From positions 8,556,001 through 8,620,000 of the forward strand of contig NZ_CP086322.1 of NCBI RefSeq assembly GCF_023277745.1: DNA of 64,000 nucleotides, read 5' to 3'. Position numbers and translations under genes: made by a program. Shown piece after piece: positions 43,195 through 52,246 of this stretch. A model generated the notes under the pieces. The model did not search any database. It was not told the DNA's origin and saw nothing but the letters and a program-made list of their open reading frames with translations. The DNA comes from Streptomyces halobius (GTDB lineage: Bacteria; Actinomycetota; Actinomycetes; Streptomycetales; Streptomycetaceae). The first letter of the stretch is position 1; each line of letters starts with the position of its first letter.

Positions 43195-43952
43195 CGACCG
43201 CCACGGAAACGACCAGTTCATCCGATGCACCGGACGCACCCATGTTCCGGTTCCGGGTCCCGCACGGCTTCCACGAAGTGCCCTTGGGCGTCACGCCGGA
43301 GACGCACGCTCAGTTGCTCCAGGAGTTCGCTCGGGACTACTGGGGGGACGACGACAGGCTGGCACCGCTGCGTGCCATGACCGGCGCCCTGTACGGAGCG
43401 GCTCGACACGCCTTGGCAGTCCAAGGCGTCCGGTATCAGGCCGTGGGCATCTTCCCGCGAGCTGCGGATACGCAGCGGGACGGGGGGTATGAGGAGCTGT
43501 CTGATGAACAGGACGAGTCCCTGCCCTACGTCCGCAACTCACTCCTTGCGACGGTCCACGACCTGGACTCACCTGATCCGGACCTCGCGGCTGCCGGCAT
43601 CGCTGAAACCCTCTTTCGCCAGCATCCCGATGACGAAGTCGTACGGGTCGACCTGCCCGCCGGCCCCGCCGTCCTCCACGTCGCCGCAACCCGTCTGCTG
43701 TGGGATGGCCCGGACGCACCAGAGCAGCTGGCCGGCACCGTACGCACGACCGCACGGCTGGAGCTGTGGATCCCCTTCCCCTCCGGCGACCGGATCCTGC
43801 TGCTGACCCTGACGACGCCCGACACCGAGGACCTCGACATCCATCAGACACTGCTGGCGGAGGTCGCGGGCACGGTCGCGTTCCCCATCGAAGGCGAGTT
43901 CCCGCCCGACGAGCCCGCTGACCCGCTCGCTCAGGTCAATCCGTTCGGCTGA
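43191..43952 (+). CDS. T7SS-cluster cytoplasmic protein, unknown function
   Basis: A 253-residue soluble protein. The GTG overlaps the preceding stop (GTGA). There is no signal peptide or membrane segment. It has an acidic, alpha/beta pattern with a conserved-looking segment MFRFRVPHGFHEVPLG at the start and a terminal NPFG. Proteins of this kind in actinobacterial T7SS loci are often substrate chaperones (EspG-like or SAV_6107-like), but I do not recognise the family. The operon position between the WXG-like gene and the secreted effector supports such a role. Confidence 0.6.
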   Translation: MTTATETTSSSDAPDAPMFRFRVPHGFHEVPLGVTPETHAQLLQEFARDYWGDDDRLAPLRAMTGALYGAARHALAVQGVRYQAVGIFPRAADTQRDGGYEELSDEQDESLPYVRNSLLATVHDLDSPDPDLAAAGIAETLFRQHPDDEVVRVDLPAGPAVLHVAATRLLWDGPDAPEQLAGTVRTTARLELWIPFPSGDRILLLTLTTPDTEDLDIHQTLLAEVAGTVAFPIEGEFPPDEPADPLAQVNPFG

Positions 43953-43973
43953 ATCGCAGGGGGGAGCAGACAT

Positions 43974-45305
43974 ATGGCCACCGAACAGTTCGAGGCGCTC
44001 GGATTTGATCCCGCTCCGGGCATTCCCGAGTCCGTGCAGCAACTCGCGTCCAAGCTCAGCCGGGCAGGCCAGCAGTTGGGAGAGACCCACTCCGCGCTCT
44101 CCAGGCTCGGAAAGAGCGGCGGAGTCTGGGAAGGGGAAGCAGCCACACAATTCGCTGGAACCGTCGGCAAGCTTCCCTCTCAACTAGGGACGGCACGGGA
44201 CTCTCTCCTCCAGGCTGCCGGTGTGATGCAGCGCTGGGAGACCCGGCTCGGGGAGTACCAGTCTCTGGCCCACTCTCTCGAAACGCAGGCCAAGACCGCC
44301 CAGCAGAACCTGAAGAGTGCACAGTCACACCCGGATCTGGGTCTTGCCGGCCAAACCTTCGACACCGAGGAAGCCCTCGCCTCGGCACAGCAAAGACTGG
44401 ATTTGGCGCAGAACCGTGTGAACAGCGCCCACGAGGAGCTAAATAGCCTCCGTCGCCGGGCACAGGATCTCCTGGGGAACCACAACGACACAGCGATCGC
44501 CACTGCGCAGGCACTCAACACTGCTGCCGAATCCGCCCCGGACAAACCCGGGCGCTTCGAGATGCTTCTGAACGCCATCAAGGACCTGGGCTCGAAGCTT
44601 GGGGACCTGGCGAGCGACGTCTGGGGATGGATCAAGGAACATGCAGATGTCATCTACGACATCGGCACCTTGATGGGCTATGCCAGCGCCGCGTGTGACC
44701 TGCTCGCGGTTGTCTTCTCGGAGACGGTTGTCGGCGCCGTCATCTTCGAGGTCGGTGCGCGGGCCTTCGGAATCGGAGCGCTGGGGTTCCACGCCCTTGG
44801 CGGGTTGGCCGGCTCGAAGAACTTCGCGTGGAGCGATCTCGCCCTCGACGGATTCGCGCTGGTGCCCTTCGGAGGACTGGCCAAGGGCGGAGTGGGAATC
44901 GCCGAGGGGGGTGCGGACCTTGTACGAGCCATCGACGGTGCCGGTCGGATCGGGCAGATCGCGAACAACATCTATGGGCTTGGCAACGCCACTAAGGAGA
45001 AGATCATCGACGTCGTCTCGGATTTGTGGACAGTCGATGATGACAAAAAGAAGACCGTTGCACCGGGCACGCCGGAGCCGGTGCAGTCGATGTCCCTCGC
45101 CAGCGCTGCTGGGATGGATGCTCCGGGTTCGGAGCAGCTGCTGCCGCGGACCGAAAGCGTTCCAGTCAAGGAGCTCACGGGGCAGGACAACGCAGTGATC
45201 AGCCGGACCACATGGGACATCCGGGAACCCTCACAGCGGCCCGCCCGCCCTGATGCCATGGTTCCCGCATCTGGCTCCCCGTCTGCCGCCCCTGCCTTCG
45301 GCTGA
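43974..45305 (+). CDS. Putative T7SS-secreted protein with WXG-type N-terminal domain
   Basis: A 443-residue protein. The ATG has GGGGGAG about ten bases upstream. The N-terminal 190 residues are a helical T7SS-signal domain with a WxG-like turn (GGVWEGEAATQFAG) and long coiled-coil helices. The middle (residues 225-320) has hydrophobic, glycine-rich segments such as ALGFHALGGLAG, probably membrane-interacting. The C-terminal 120 residues are variable and Pro/Ser-rich with no recognised toxin fold. It may be a channel-like effector or a scaffold; the true effector tip cannot be assigned. Confidence 0.7.
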   Translation: MATEQFEALGFDPAPGIPESVQQLASKLSRAGQQLGETHSALSRLGKSGGVWEGEAATQFAGTVGKLPSQLGTARDSLLQAAGVMQRWETRLGEYQSLAHSLETQAKTAQQNLKSAQSHPDLGLAGQTFDTEEALASAQQRLDLAQNRVNSAHEELNSLRRRAQDLLGNHNDTAIATAQALNTAAESAPDKPGRFEMLLNAIKDLGSKLGDLASDVWGWIKEHADVIYDIGTLMGYASAACDLLAVVFSETVVGAVIFEVGARAFGIGALGFHALGGLAGSKNFAWSDLALDGFALVPFGGLAKGGVGIAEGGADLVRAIDGAGRIGQIANNIYGLGNATKEKIIDVVSDLWTVDDDKKKTVAPGTPEPVQSMSLASAAGMDAPGSEQLLPRTESVPVKELTGQDNAVISRTTWDIREPSQRPARPDAMVPASGSPSAAPAFG

Positions 45306-45344
45306 CCGCAGCCCCGTCACCCTCTTCTTCCCCAAGGACTCGCC

Positions 45345-45920
45345 GTGCAGGTTCCCCCACCGGCAACACACACACCTGTCTCACCCAGCGTTTCTCGCCG
45401 AGGGTTTGCCTCTCTGAGCCGGGTGTGCGCGTGTGCGGTAATCTTGATCAGCTTCGGCGTAACGGCCTTCGGGCTGGTGAGTGTTGCCGCGTCGCTCGGG
45501 TACGCAGGGATGCCGGGCACGTTGACGGTGAAGGAGTGCCAAGATGTGGGGCGGGACAACGATCAAAGGAGTTGCCTCGGGCCGGTGCACGCCACGGATG
45601 GAACGCTTCTGGACGAGGAGAGCTCCGTCGATGACGAGTACCGGGTTGGTGACCGTGTGGCGGTTCGTCGTGTTGCCGCGATGTCGGTAATTGAGGGACG
45701 AAAGCACATCGGAATGCCAGGGCTGGTCGCCGGTATGGGGCTGCTAGTGGCCGGCTTTTGGATGCCCTACCTCACCACTGGCACCTTCCCATGGAGGACC
45801 ACCCCGCCGCCCAGGACCGAGCTTCGCACACCCGGCCCACGCGCACGTCTCACGCGCAATGTGCTGTGCGCACTCGGCGCCTGCATGGTCGCGGCGTGCA
45901 CGATCGCCTCGCTGCTCTGA
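45345..45920 (+). CDS. Membrane protein of the T7SS-like cluster
   Basis: A 191-residue protein; the GTG start has AAGGA upstream. Four hydrophobic segments are visible (about residues 27-55, 124-145, and two near the C-terminus), with an extracytoplasmic loop between the first two carrying a Cys pair (ECQD and SCLG). It is the last gene of the cluster, 39 bases after the secreted protein. It could be the immunity protein of that effector, since many T7SS immunity proteins are small and membrane-bound, but no family is recognised. Confidence 0.6.
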   Translation: MQVPPPATHTPVSPSVSRRGFASLSRVCACAVILISFGVTAFGLVSVAASLGYAGMPGTLTVKECQDVGRDNDQRSCLGPVHATDGTLLDEESSVDDEYRVGDRVAVRRVAAMSVIEGRKHIGMPGLVAGMGLLVAGFWMPYLTTGTFPWRTTPPPRTELRTPGPRARLTRNVLCALGACMVAACTIASLL

Positions 45921-45959
45921 GGGGGTGTTCTGCTAGACCCGTACTTCGCGGGTCGTTGA

Positions 45960-46441
45960 TTCGTATGGTGTGACCGGTGCGGGGGTGTTCCGGGCCGGCT
46001 ACTCGGCGCGGCCAGCTTGCTGCCTTCAACCGCGTGCGAGTGGCCTGTCAGGTCGTCGCCGGAGTTGTTCTGGTACATGTGCCCGTCGCCGGGGGCGTAG
46101 GCGAAGTAGCTCGGGTTGACCGCTACGTTCGCGTTCAGGCACATCAGCTCTTCCCCGGCCGCGGGGGTCATCTTGTCCTCGTCCTTGAAGAACCATTCGC
46201 ACCAGGTACACGACCCTCGGTCTTCCAGGACGTACGCCCAATCACCGGACGTGCCGTACATACAGGGTGCGTGCCGGGCCGGGCGGAAGTCCCGGTACGG
46301 CGTAGCGCTTGATATCTCCTCCTCATCTGCGCCCAGCTTGACCAGCAGATCCCGGACAGGGACCCCGCGCATCGCGGTCATGGAGATCCCGCCGAGCATC
46401 CCGTCAGCCGCCGGTTTATCGAACGTGTGCTGCCCATCCAC
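45960..46441 (-). pseudogene. DUF6461-like gene, 3' truncated
   Basis: The minus-strand frame from 46441 reads MTAMRGVPVRDLLVKLGA, GDWAYVLEDRGSCTW and ELMCLNANVAVNPSYFAYAPG, which follows the DUF6461 pattern (short helix, then GxWxxxxExxG and a final FxYxxDG strand). After about 46020 the frame loses any family resemblance and runs into the antisense of the membrane protein gene, so the end of the gene has probably been lost. Function of DUF6461 is unknown; such proteins often occur near immunity genes. Confidence 0.5.
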
Positions 46442-46491
46442 TTCAAGCCGTCCGTCACTGCGCTGCGCCTCCTCGGTGCCGTTGGGGTGCC

Positions 46492-46543
46492 GACCGTCAT
46501 GATGCCCGGGCTTTCGGCCCGAGGCCGGGGCATCATGACAGTC
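46492..46543. terminator. Long hairpin upstream of the DUF6461-like remnant
   Basis: Arms GACCGTCATGATGCCCGGGC and GCCGGGGCATCATGACAGTC form a stem of about 20 bp (a few mismatches) around a GC-rich loop. A terminator or a relic IS end. Confidence 0.6.
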
Positions 46544-47027
46544 GCTGGTCGCGGGGCTGGTGAGGGTCCGGCAAGGGGCACTCGGGCTGGTCGTGGCGGT
46601 GATGCTGTCTGCCGTGTCGGGAGTTGGCCGGAATCGCAGCGCCCTCGTCTGCTCTTCCTCCTACTGTCCCTGGAACACGGGGAGATGGCAGTGCGGGAAG
46701 GACCGACGGGTGGCGGAGATTCTGACGTGGGTGATGCAGCGGCGCCGGGTGCTTGCGGACCGGGCCGAGCCTTGCCGAGCACGGCTGGCTGACTGGATTG
46801 CGCCGTAACACCCGAACTCCCAGCGAGTGGTGTGCATCGTGAAGTTTGCAGGTCACGGGTCTGGCGTGCGTGTGGTTCTGGGTACTTACGCTGGTCGGCG
46901 GCCGGTGTCCATGGTGAAGATCGTCTGACCTGTCGGCCGGAGGTGTTGTCGGGTTCGGCTGCGCTCGCCGTTTCGCTGCTCTGACGAGCTGTCACCGGGT
47001 CGGTACGCCGGGAAAACGCGGGAGGGC
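46544..47027. other. Unassigned region
   Basis: About 480 bases. A short + strand frame (46560-46808) ends with ...VLADRAEPCRARLADWIAP but has no convincing start or family. I see no supported gene. Confidence 0.35.
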
Positions 47028-47033
47028 GTGGGG

Positions 47034-47488
47034 ATGCAGGAGCTGGAGCGGATCACGGCTCGCCGGAGTGAACTGGACACGCTCGCCGAGGAGCTGGCCA
47101 AGCAGCTGCAGGAGGTCCAGGCCGAGCGGGAGGAGCTGGTGATCGCCGAGCGGGTCCTGAACCGGCTGGCCGAGCAGGGCCGGGCTGTAGAGGGGGCCGC
47201 CGCGACCATTGCCCCGACTCCCGCCGGGTAGCGGGGCGGGCGGTCCTGCTGATCCCGCACCACGGCGAGAATCCCGACGGGGTCGCCCTGCCGGACGACT
47301 ACCGCAGGATCCTGGCGATCGTGCGGGCCGCCGACGGCCCCGTCCAGGTCAGGGGCGTCGGCGAGGAGCTGGGTCTTGAGGTTGCGGTGCGTGGGAAGCT
47401 GGAGCCGCTGCGCGCGAAGATGACCAAGCTCGCCGATCGGGGCTGGCTGCACAAACGCCCTGACGGCCGGTTCACCGCACGCCGGTGA
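47034..47488 (+). pseudogene. Small coiled-coil/winged-helix protein gene with a frameshift
   Basis: The first part (47034-47231) encodes a coiled coil (LERITARRSELDTLAEELA). A stop follows, but in the next frame the sequence continues directly as GRAVLLIPHH, ALPDDYRRILAIV and GKLEPLRAKMTKLADRGWLHKRPDGRFTAR, ending at 47488. Together they form the roughly 150-residue protein common in Streptomyces, often beside transposases, with an N-terminal coiled coil and a C-terminal winged helix. One base change near 47225 has broken it. Confidence 0.65.
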
Positions 47489-47635
47489 CCGTGCTGGCGG
47501 AGGAATCCGGCAGGCCGTAACTGGCGCTCCTTCGACGGCAGTTGGGTTTGGTGTGAAGAAAAACAACGGGTCCGCCGAGGGCCCTGACGGCCTTGTCTGC
47601 ACCGCCCGCCTGCCGCTGTCGAGCGCCACCCTGAA

Positions 47636-48073
47636 CTATCTCGCCGCCTTTCGTCGCAGGCTTTCCGGCATCCCCTCGATCGCCGGGATCACCAGCTCCT
47701 GCAGCACCCTTGGCCCGTCATCCGCTACTGCCCGGGGCTCTGTCACAGCATCGAGTGCGTCGCCGCTCATCAGCACCAGCCGTCTGCCGCGCTGCTGCTC
47801 GCGGCACCGGTCGAGGGCGAGATTGCGGGCTGTCCGCCGCAGATACGCCATCACGTTCGTCCCCGGCGGCAGCTTTCCGGCGTCCGCCTTCGACCCCACC
47901 CGCAGATAGGCCTCCTGCGCGATGTCCTGGCACGCAGCCAGCGACAGCACCCGAAACGCCCGCCGCAGCGCCGCAGGCTCGGTCTCCATGAAGACCGGGT
48001 AGCAGTCCAGCAGCCGCTGCGCCACATGCCCTCCCAGCGCCACCGCCTCTTGGGACAGGCCGTCTCCTACCAC
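47636..48073 (-). pseudogene. Truncated sigma-70 family factor (region 2 only)
   Basis: The 145-residue frame contains a sigma region 2 signature (AQEAYLRVGS, then TNVMAYLRRTARNLALDRCREQQR), followed by an acidic linker and MPESLRR, where region 4 should begin. It then stops after only three more residues. The HTH needed to bind the -35 element is therefore missing. The N-terminus is plausible with the GTG/ATG at 48073. Non-functional as a sigma factor unless the remaining part has a regulatory role. Confidence 0.65.
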
Positions 48074-48099
48074 GGGCCCGGCCCCTCACCCGCCGTCGC

Positions 48100-48480
48100 G
48101 GGACCAAGCCATGCGCGCCCTCACCTAGGGCGTCGATCCATGCGCCCTGTGCCGCCCCGACACCGAGCTCGGGATCTTCTAATCGCGCACGGCGGGATAA
48201 CGGGGAGCGGCGCTGGCTGGGCCGGAGGTCGTGGTGCCGTGCTGTGACTGAGCGCTTCGCTTGGCGGATGAGCGTTTGAGCTGGCGGGGTTGAGCGTCCG
48301 AGTTGGCGCAGGCCGAGCAGGGCTGCAGATCGTCGCCGTACGGATCCGCAGCCCCGGCCCCGGGCGGCGGCGCGGGTGCCGCACCGGTCCGCAGCGCGGC
48401 CACGATGCCGGCGGAGATCTCGCCGCAGGGCTCAGGGCAGTGGCGGGCTGCTGTGGCGTGCCTCGACAGGGGCGGGCATC
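48100..48480. other. Unassigned region
   Basis: About 380 bases; only overlapping low-complexity frames rich in Arg and Pro. No supported gene. Confidence 0.4.
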
Positions 48481-48485
48481 AGCGC

Positions 48486-48710
48486 CTACCCCTTGGCTTC
48501 GACTTGGGCATCGGGCTCGGTGCGGCGGCGGTGGCTGGTGTCGCACCACGGATAGGCCCGGCTGCGTCGACAGGTACAGACGGCGACGGCGAGACGCCGC
48601 GAGATGCGGACGCTGCCGTCGCCGCAGATGAATTCGACCGGCCCTTCCACGAGCAGCGGCCCGTCATAGTCCCGGGTGATGCGCCGCGGCCGGTCAAAAG
48701 TGCTCGGCAC
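48486..48710 (-). CDS. CDGSH-type iron-sulfur protein
   Basis: A 74-residue protein with one CDGSH domain. The motif CTCRRSRAYPWCDTSH supplies the three Cys and one His that hold a 2Fe-2S cluster in this family (CxC, then C and H). It starts at GTG 48710, which overlaps the end of the upstream chimeric remnant. No signal peptide, so cytoplasmic. In Streptomyces this gene usually sits between a HemK2-type methyltransferase gene and an iron-containing redox enzyme gene; here only a damaged methyltransferase remains upstream. Probably redox or iron-sulfur transfer. Confidence 0.8.
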   Translation of the reverse strand: MPSTFDRPRRITRDYDGPLLVEGPVEFICGDGSVRISRRLAVAVCTCRRSRAYPWCDTSHRRRTEPDAQVEAKG

Positions 48711-49161
48711 GGATAATCACCAGCCCTTCCTCGCTGTCGCTCAACAAGCCCTGCCGACGCAGCCATGCCTGCCGGCAGCGCAGTACCGGACCGAGTGGAA
48801 TGACCGTGCGGTCGGCGACCTCGGGCCGCAGGCCCACCTCGGCGAGCCGGTGCAGGGTGGCGTCAACGCCGCACAGGGCGGAGTGCACCACGAGCAGCAC
48901 CCTCCGGGCCCCAGAACGTTCGGCGCCGCGTCGCAGATCCGGTCCACCACCCCGCGGCCGTCGGGCCCGGCGTCCCAGGCGCGCGCCTGTGCTGAGGACG
49001 GGCCCGGGCAAAGCCGATCGACGGTGTACATGGTTCTCGTCGTAGAAGAACCCGACGGCAGCGGGGCCCCGCAGAGCTATGGCGGGCTTGCCCAGGAGCC
49101 GTGCGCGGACGGCGCCTGGCTCCTCACGGCGGGCCAAGTCGGGGAACGCCCCCAACGTCAC
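48694..49161 (-). pseudogene. Chimeric remnant: cytochrome P450 (CYP152-like) N-part joined to methyltransferase C-part
   Basis: The 5' portion (about 49161-48995) reads PDLARREEPGAVRARLLGKP, then GPAAVGFFYDENHVHR and ALPGPVLST, which is the start of fatty-acid peroxygenase-type P450s. The 3' portion reads VVHSALCGVDATLHRLAEVG and LRPEVADRTVIPLGPVLR, the end of the HemK2/MTQ2-type methyltransferase usually found beside the CDGSH gene. Between them the methyltransferase continues upstream in another frame (RAWDAGPDGRGVVDRICDAA). A deletion has fused the two genes, and neither can be active. Confidence 0.6.
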
Positions 49162-49211
49162 CTCGAACTGATTGCCCTACACAAGCAATGATATTGGGTA
49201 TAAGGAGGCAC

Positions 49212-50747
49212 ATGGATGAACAACCGACGAGGCACCCCGTCCGCACGCTGCTCAGGACCCTGGACCACGCCGTCTTCCGCCGCGTGGGCGAGCGTTCCTG
49301 GCCGATGGCCGAGCCGGTGCTTCCGCGTCTGAGCCGGAGCGCCAACCACGGGCTGCTGTGGGGTGGTGTCGCCGTAGGGATGTGGGCCCTGGGCGGTACG
49401 CGGGGGCGGCGGGCAGCCGTGCGCGGAGTCGCGTCGCTCGCGCTGGTCTCGGCCACCGTCAACACTTTGGGCAAGGGTGCGGTGCGCCGGAAGCGGCCCG
49501 TGCTCGACGCGGTGCCGGTCGTACGCCATCTGCCCCGCCAGCCTGTCACCAGCTCGTTCCCGTCTGGGCATGCCGCGTCCGCGGTGGCGTTCACCGTCGG
49601 CGTGGCCCTCGAGTCCCGTGGCTGGGGCGCGGCCCTGGCGCCCGTGGCCGCGTCGGTGGCCTTCTCCCGTATCTATACCGGCGTGCACTACCCCAGCGAT
49701 GTCCTGGTCGGTTCGGCTCTCGGTGTGGGCGCCGCCTTCGCCGTGCGCGGCTTGGTGCCCTCGCGCGCGCAGCTACCGCCGCCGGCCCGACCTCGCACGG
49801 ACGCGCCTGCGCTGCCCGACGGTGACGGCCTGTACGTGGTGGTCAACCCGTCCTCCGGGGCCCAGCCGCAACTCATGGACTCTGTAAGGCAGTTGAAGTC
49901 CGAGTTGCCCCGCGCTGAGATCATCGTCCACGAGGAGGGAGGCGGACCGCTGCCCAAGGTGATCTCCGATGCCGCACGCGAAGCAGCGCGCCGGGGCGGT
50001 GCCCTCGGTGTGTGCGGCGGCGACGGCACCATCAACGCGGCCGTGGCTCCCGCCCTGCAGTTCCAGGTGCCGCTCGTGGTCCTGCCCAGTGGCACCTTCA
50101 ACCACTTCGCCGCCGACCTCGGCACCGAGACAGTGGCCGCCGCCTGCGCCGCGGTCGCGAACGGCAGCGCGGTCCGCGTCGACGTCGGCCGGATCACCCC
50201 CTTGGCCGCCAGATCGGCAGAGCCGACCTGCTTCCTGAACACCTTCAGCCTCGGCTCGTACCCTGATCTCATACGCCTCAGGGAACACTGGTCGCCGAAG
50301 ATCGGCGACCCGGCCGCCACCCTCCTCGGCGTCGCGAAGATCCTGCACACCGCACATCCCTTGAAGGCCGTCGTCAACGGCCGCCGTCGCGCGATGTGGC
50401 TGCTTTTCGCGGGCAACGGCGCCTACCGCAACCTGGGCATCGCCCCGGTACGTCGCCACGATCTCACCGATGGCCTCCTCGACGTACGCATCGCCCACGG
50501 CGGCCGCTTCGCGCGCACCCGTCTGCTCGCCACGGTACTGGCCGGGGGAGTGGCCAGGACCCGCCTGTACGCTGCGGCGCACTCGCGGCAGCTGCTTATT
50601 TCCGGACTGCCGGAAGGTGCACGGATGGCATACGACGGGGAAGTCGTCGAAGCGCCCACCGCGTTCCAGGTCGACAAGCTCCAGGAGGCACTGACCGTGT
50701 ACCGGCCGCTGGAGGAACGGCCGCGTGCTCGACCGATGAGCGGTTGA
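49212..50747 (+). CDS. PAP2 phosphatase - diacylglycerol kinase fusion
   Basis: A 511-residue membrane-associated lipid enzyme. The ATG has a perfect AAGGAGG upstream. The N-terminal PAP2 domain (residues about 25-190) shows KGAVRRKRP, SSFPSGHAAS and SRIYTGVHYPSDV, the three phosphatase motifs with catalytic His residues and several membrane helices. The C-terminal domain (residues about 205-500) is a DAGK/YegS-type lipid kinase with VVNPSSG, GGDGTIN and LPSGTFNHFA. The fusion would act on phosphatidate, diacylglycerol or undecaprenyl lipids. All motifs appear intact; the neighbours are decayed, so it is a preserved island. Confidence 0.9.
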   Translation: MDEQPTRHPVRTLLRTLDHAVFRRVGERSWPMAEPVLPRLSRSANHGLLWGGVAVGMWALGGTRGRRAAVRGVASLALVSATVNTLGKGAVRRKRPVLDAVPVVRHLPRQPVTSSFPSGHAASAVAFTVGVALESRGWGAALAPVAASVAFSRIYTGVHYPSDVLVGSALGVGAAFAVRGLVPSRAQLPPPARPRTDAPALPDGDGLYVVVNPSSGAQPQLMDSVRQLKSELPRAEIIVHEEGGGPLPKVISDAAREAARRGGALGVCGGDGTINAAVAPALQFQVPLVVLPSGTFNHFAADLGTETVAAACAAVANGSAVRVDVGRITPLAARSAEPTCFLNTFSLGSYPDLIRLREHWSPKIGDPAATLLGVAKILHTAHPLKAVVNGRRRAMWLLFAGNGAYRNLGIAPVRRHDLTDGLLDVRIAHGGRFARTRLLATVLAGGVARTRLYAAAHSRQLLISGLPEGARMAYDGEVVEAPTAFQVDKLQEALTVYRPLEERPRARPMSG

Positions 50748-51170
50748 CTGCGGACGGGTGAACCCGGGGAGGTGCGTTGCGGAGACGGGTCCGGTCTCGC
50801 TCGAACTGCAACACCCCATCATTCGCGCTTGCTGGTGATCGCCATATGGCGAAGTAGGTGCCGCGGGCGTCGAAGAGGCGTTGCCGGCTCTCGCCGAGGA
50901 GGTGTCCCGTCGGGCGTGCTGCGGCGCGGAGATCACGGACTTACGCGACTTCTCAGACACGCCCGAGTCTGGAGCGGGCTCCTGGGCCTACGCATTCAAG
51001 AATGGCAGCAGAAGGAGAACGAAAAGGCCGCCGAAACGAACCGCCGGACCGCTTTGCGCGAGGCCAGCCTTGAGCGCATCGCGGAAGAGCTCTTCGCTAT
51101 CGTCCGCCATCAGGATTCGATTCCGTATCAACACACCCCAGTGCATGAGCACTTGGCCTGAGAGGGGACG
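50748..51170 (+). other. Decayed region, no supported gene
   Basis: About 420 bases with fragments in different frames: one reads LAEEVSRRACCGAEITDLRD, another ALREASLERIAEELFAIVRH. These may be pieces of one broken gene, but I do not recognise a family. Confidence 0.35.
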
Positions 51171-51788
51171 CTGCGTGAGCACCTGCTCCGCATCCAGCTG
51201 ACAGCCCTGCGCTTGGACGCGGCGATGGACGCCATGCTGAGCGGTCTGGAAGCCGGCCTGTCTGATCCTGACGTGGTCGAGGCCCAGCGGGCCAGGGACG
51301 TTTCCTCCGAGGCTCACCGGCACGCTTTCACCACCTGGTATGCATCGGTCCCCGAGCTGGCACCGGTCGCGGAGGGGCTCTATGGGCAACTGCAGACGCC
51401 TGAGCACTGGGTGCCGTATGTGGACACTGCGTCCACGCTGACCTGCTTGGCAGATCACGGCGTGGCCCTGGGCGTGGTCAGTGACGTGGGTTGGGATCTG
51501 CGCAAGACCTTCGCCCACCATGGCCTGGACGGCTACTTCTCCACGTGGGTGCATTCCTATGAACACAACACGGAGAAGCCGAACCCGCTGCTGTTCCACC
51601 ACGCTTGTCGTGAGCTGGGTGTCGAGCCAGCCGAAACTCTCATGGTGGGTGATCACCCCGCCAAGGACGGCGGTGCTGTCGGCGCGGGACTGCGCTCGTA
51701 TGTCCTGCCCGCCGGAGCTGCTCCTGGCTCGCACCGGGGACTGGATGCCGTGCTGCGGCTGGCCGGTTTCGACTCTTCCGGGCTCTGA
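51171..51788 (+). pseudogene. HAD-superfamily hydrolase lacking its nucleophile motif
   Basis: From 51171 the frame reads LREHLLRIQLTALRLD and later DHGVALGVVSDVGWDLR (motif II Ser), EKPNPLLFHHAC (motif III Lys) and MVGDHPAKDG (motif IV Asp), typical of HAD subfamily IA phosphatases. The N-terminal DxDxT nucleophile motif is missing: an in-frame TGA at 51159 is followed by EGTLREH, so the break lies right at the active-site loop. Only weak TTG or ATG starts remain. A catalytically dead or non-expressed remnant. Confidence 0.7.
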
Positions 51789-52246
51789 ACCAGGCTGGGC
51801 TGGACGGCCGTCGAGCTGGCACTCGCGAGCGGTGCTTGCGGTCAGCTGGCCTGGGCTTGTTCGGCAAGGGCCTTGGTGTGAGCGAGGCGGTAGGACTTGG
51901 TGCCCGGGCTTGGTACTGGTGGGCTCGCGTATTCAACTGTCGTGTATTGGTCCACCGGCAGCCTCGAACAGTGACTTTGGGTGACGGAGCTGGGGAGCGT
52001 TGAGTCCGGGCAAGCGGTGATGTGCTGGTGGAACGACGGCAGGCCTCTGCGGCAGGTGCGCAACGGCTCGCTGGGTGGCCGCTCTGTAGGCTGATCGTGC
52101 GATTCGATGAGGGGAGTTCGGGGTGGAGCAGCCGGTCCAGCGCGGTGCGGGCGCCGGTGTGGAGGTGGTCGTCCTCCCCGCGCCAGGCGCTGCGGCCATG
52201 ACCAGGGAGGTCAGGGCGCCGGTAGAGACGTTGTGGCCTGGACCGG
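51789..52246. other. Unassigned spacer between the HAD remnant and the encapsulin operon
   Basis: About 460 bases with no supported reading frame. It contains the 3' side of the encapsulin operon, but I see no strong terminator hairpin. Confidence 0.4.
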
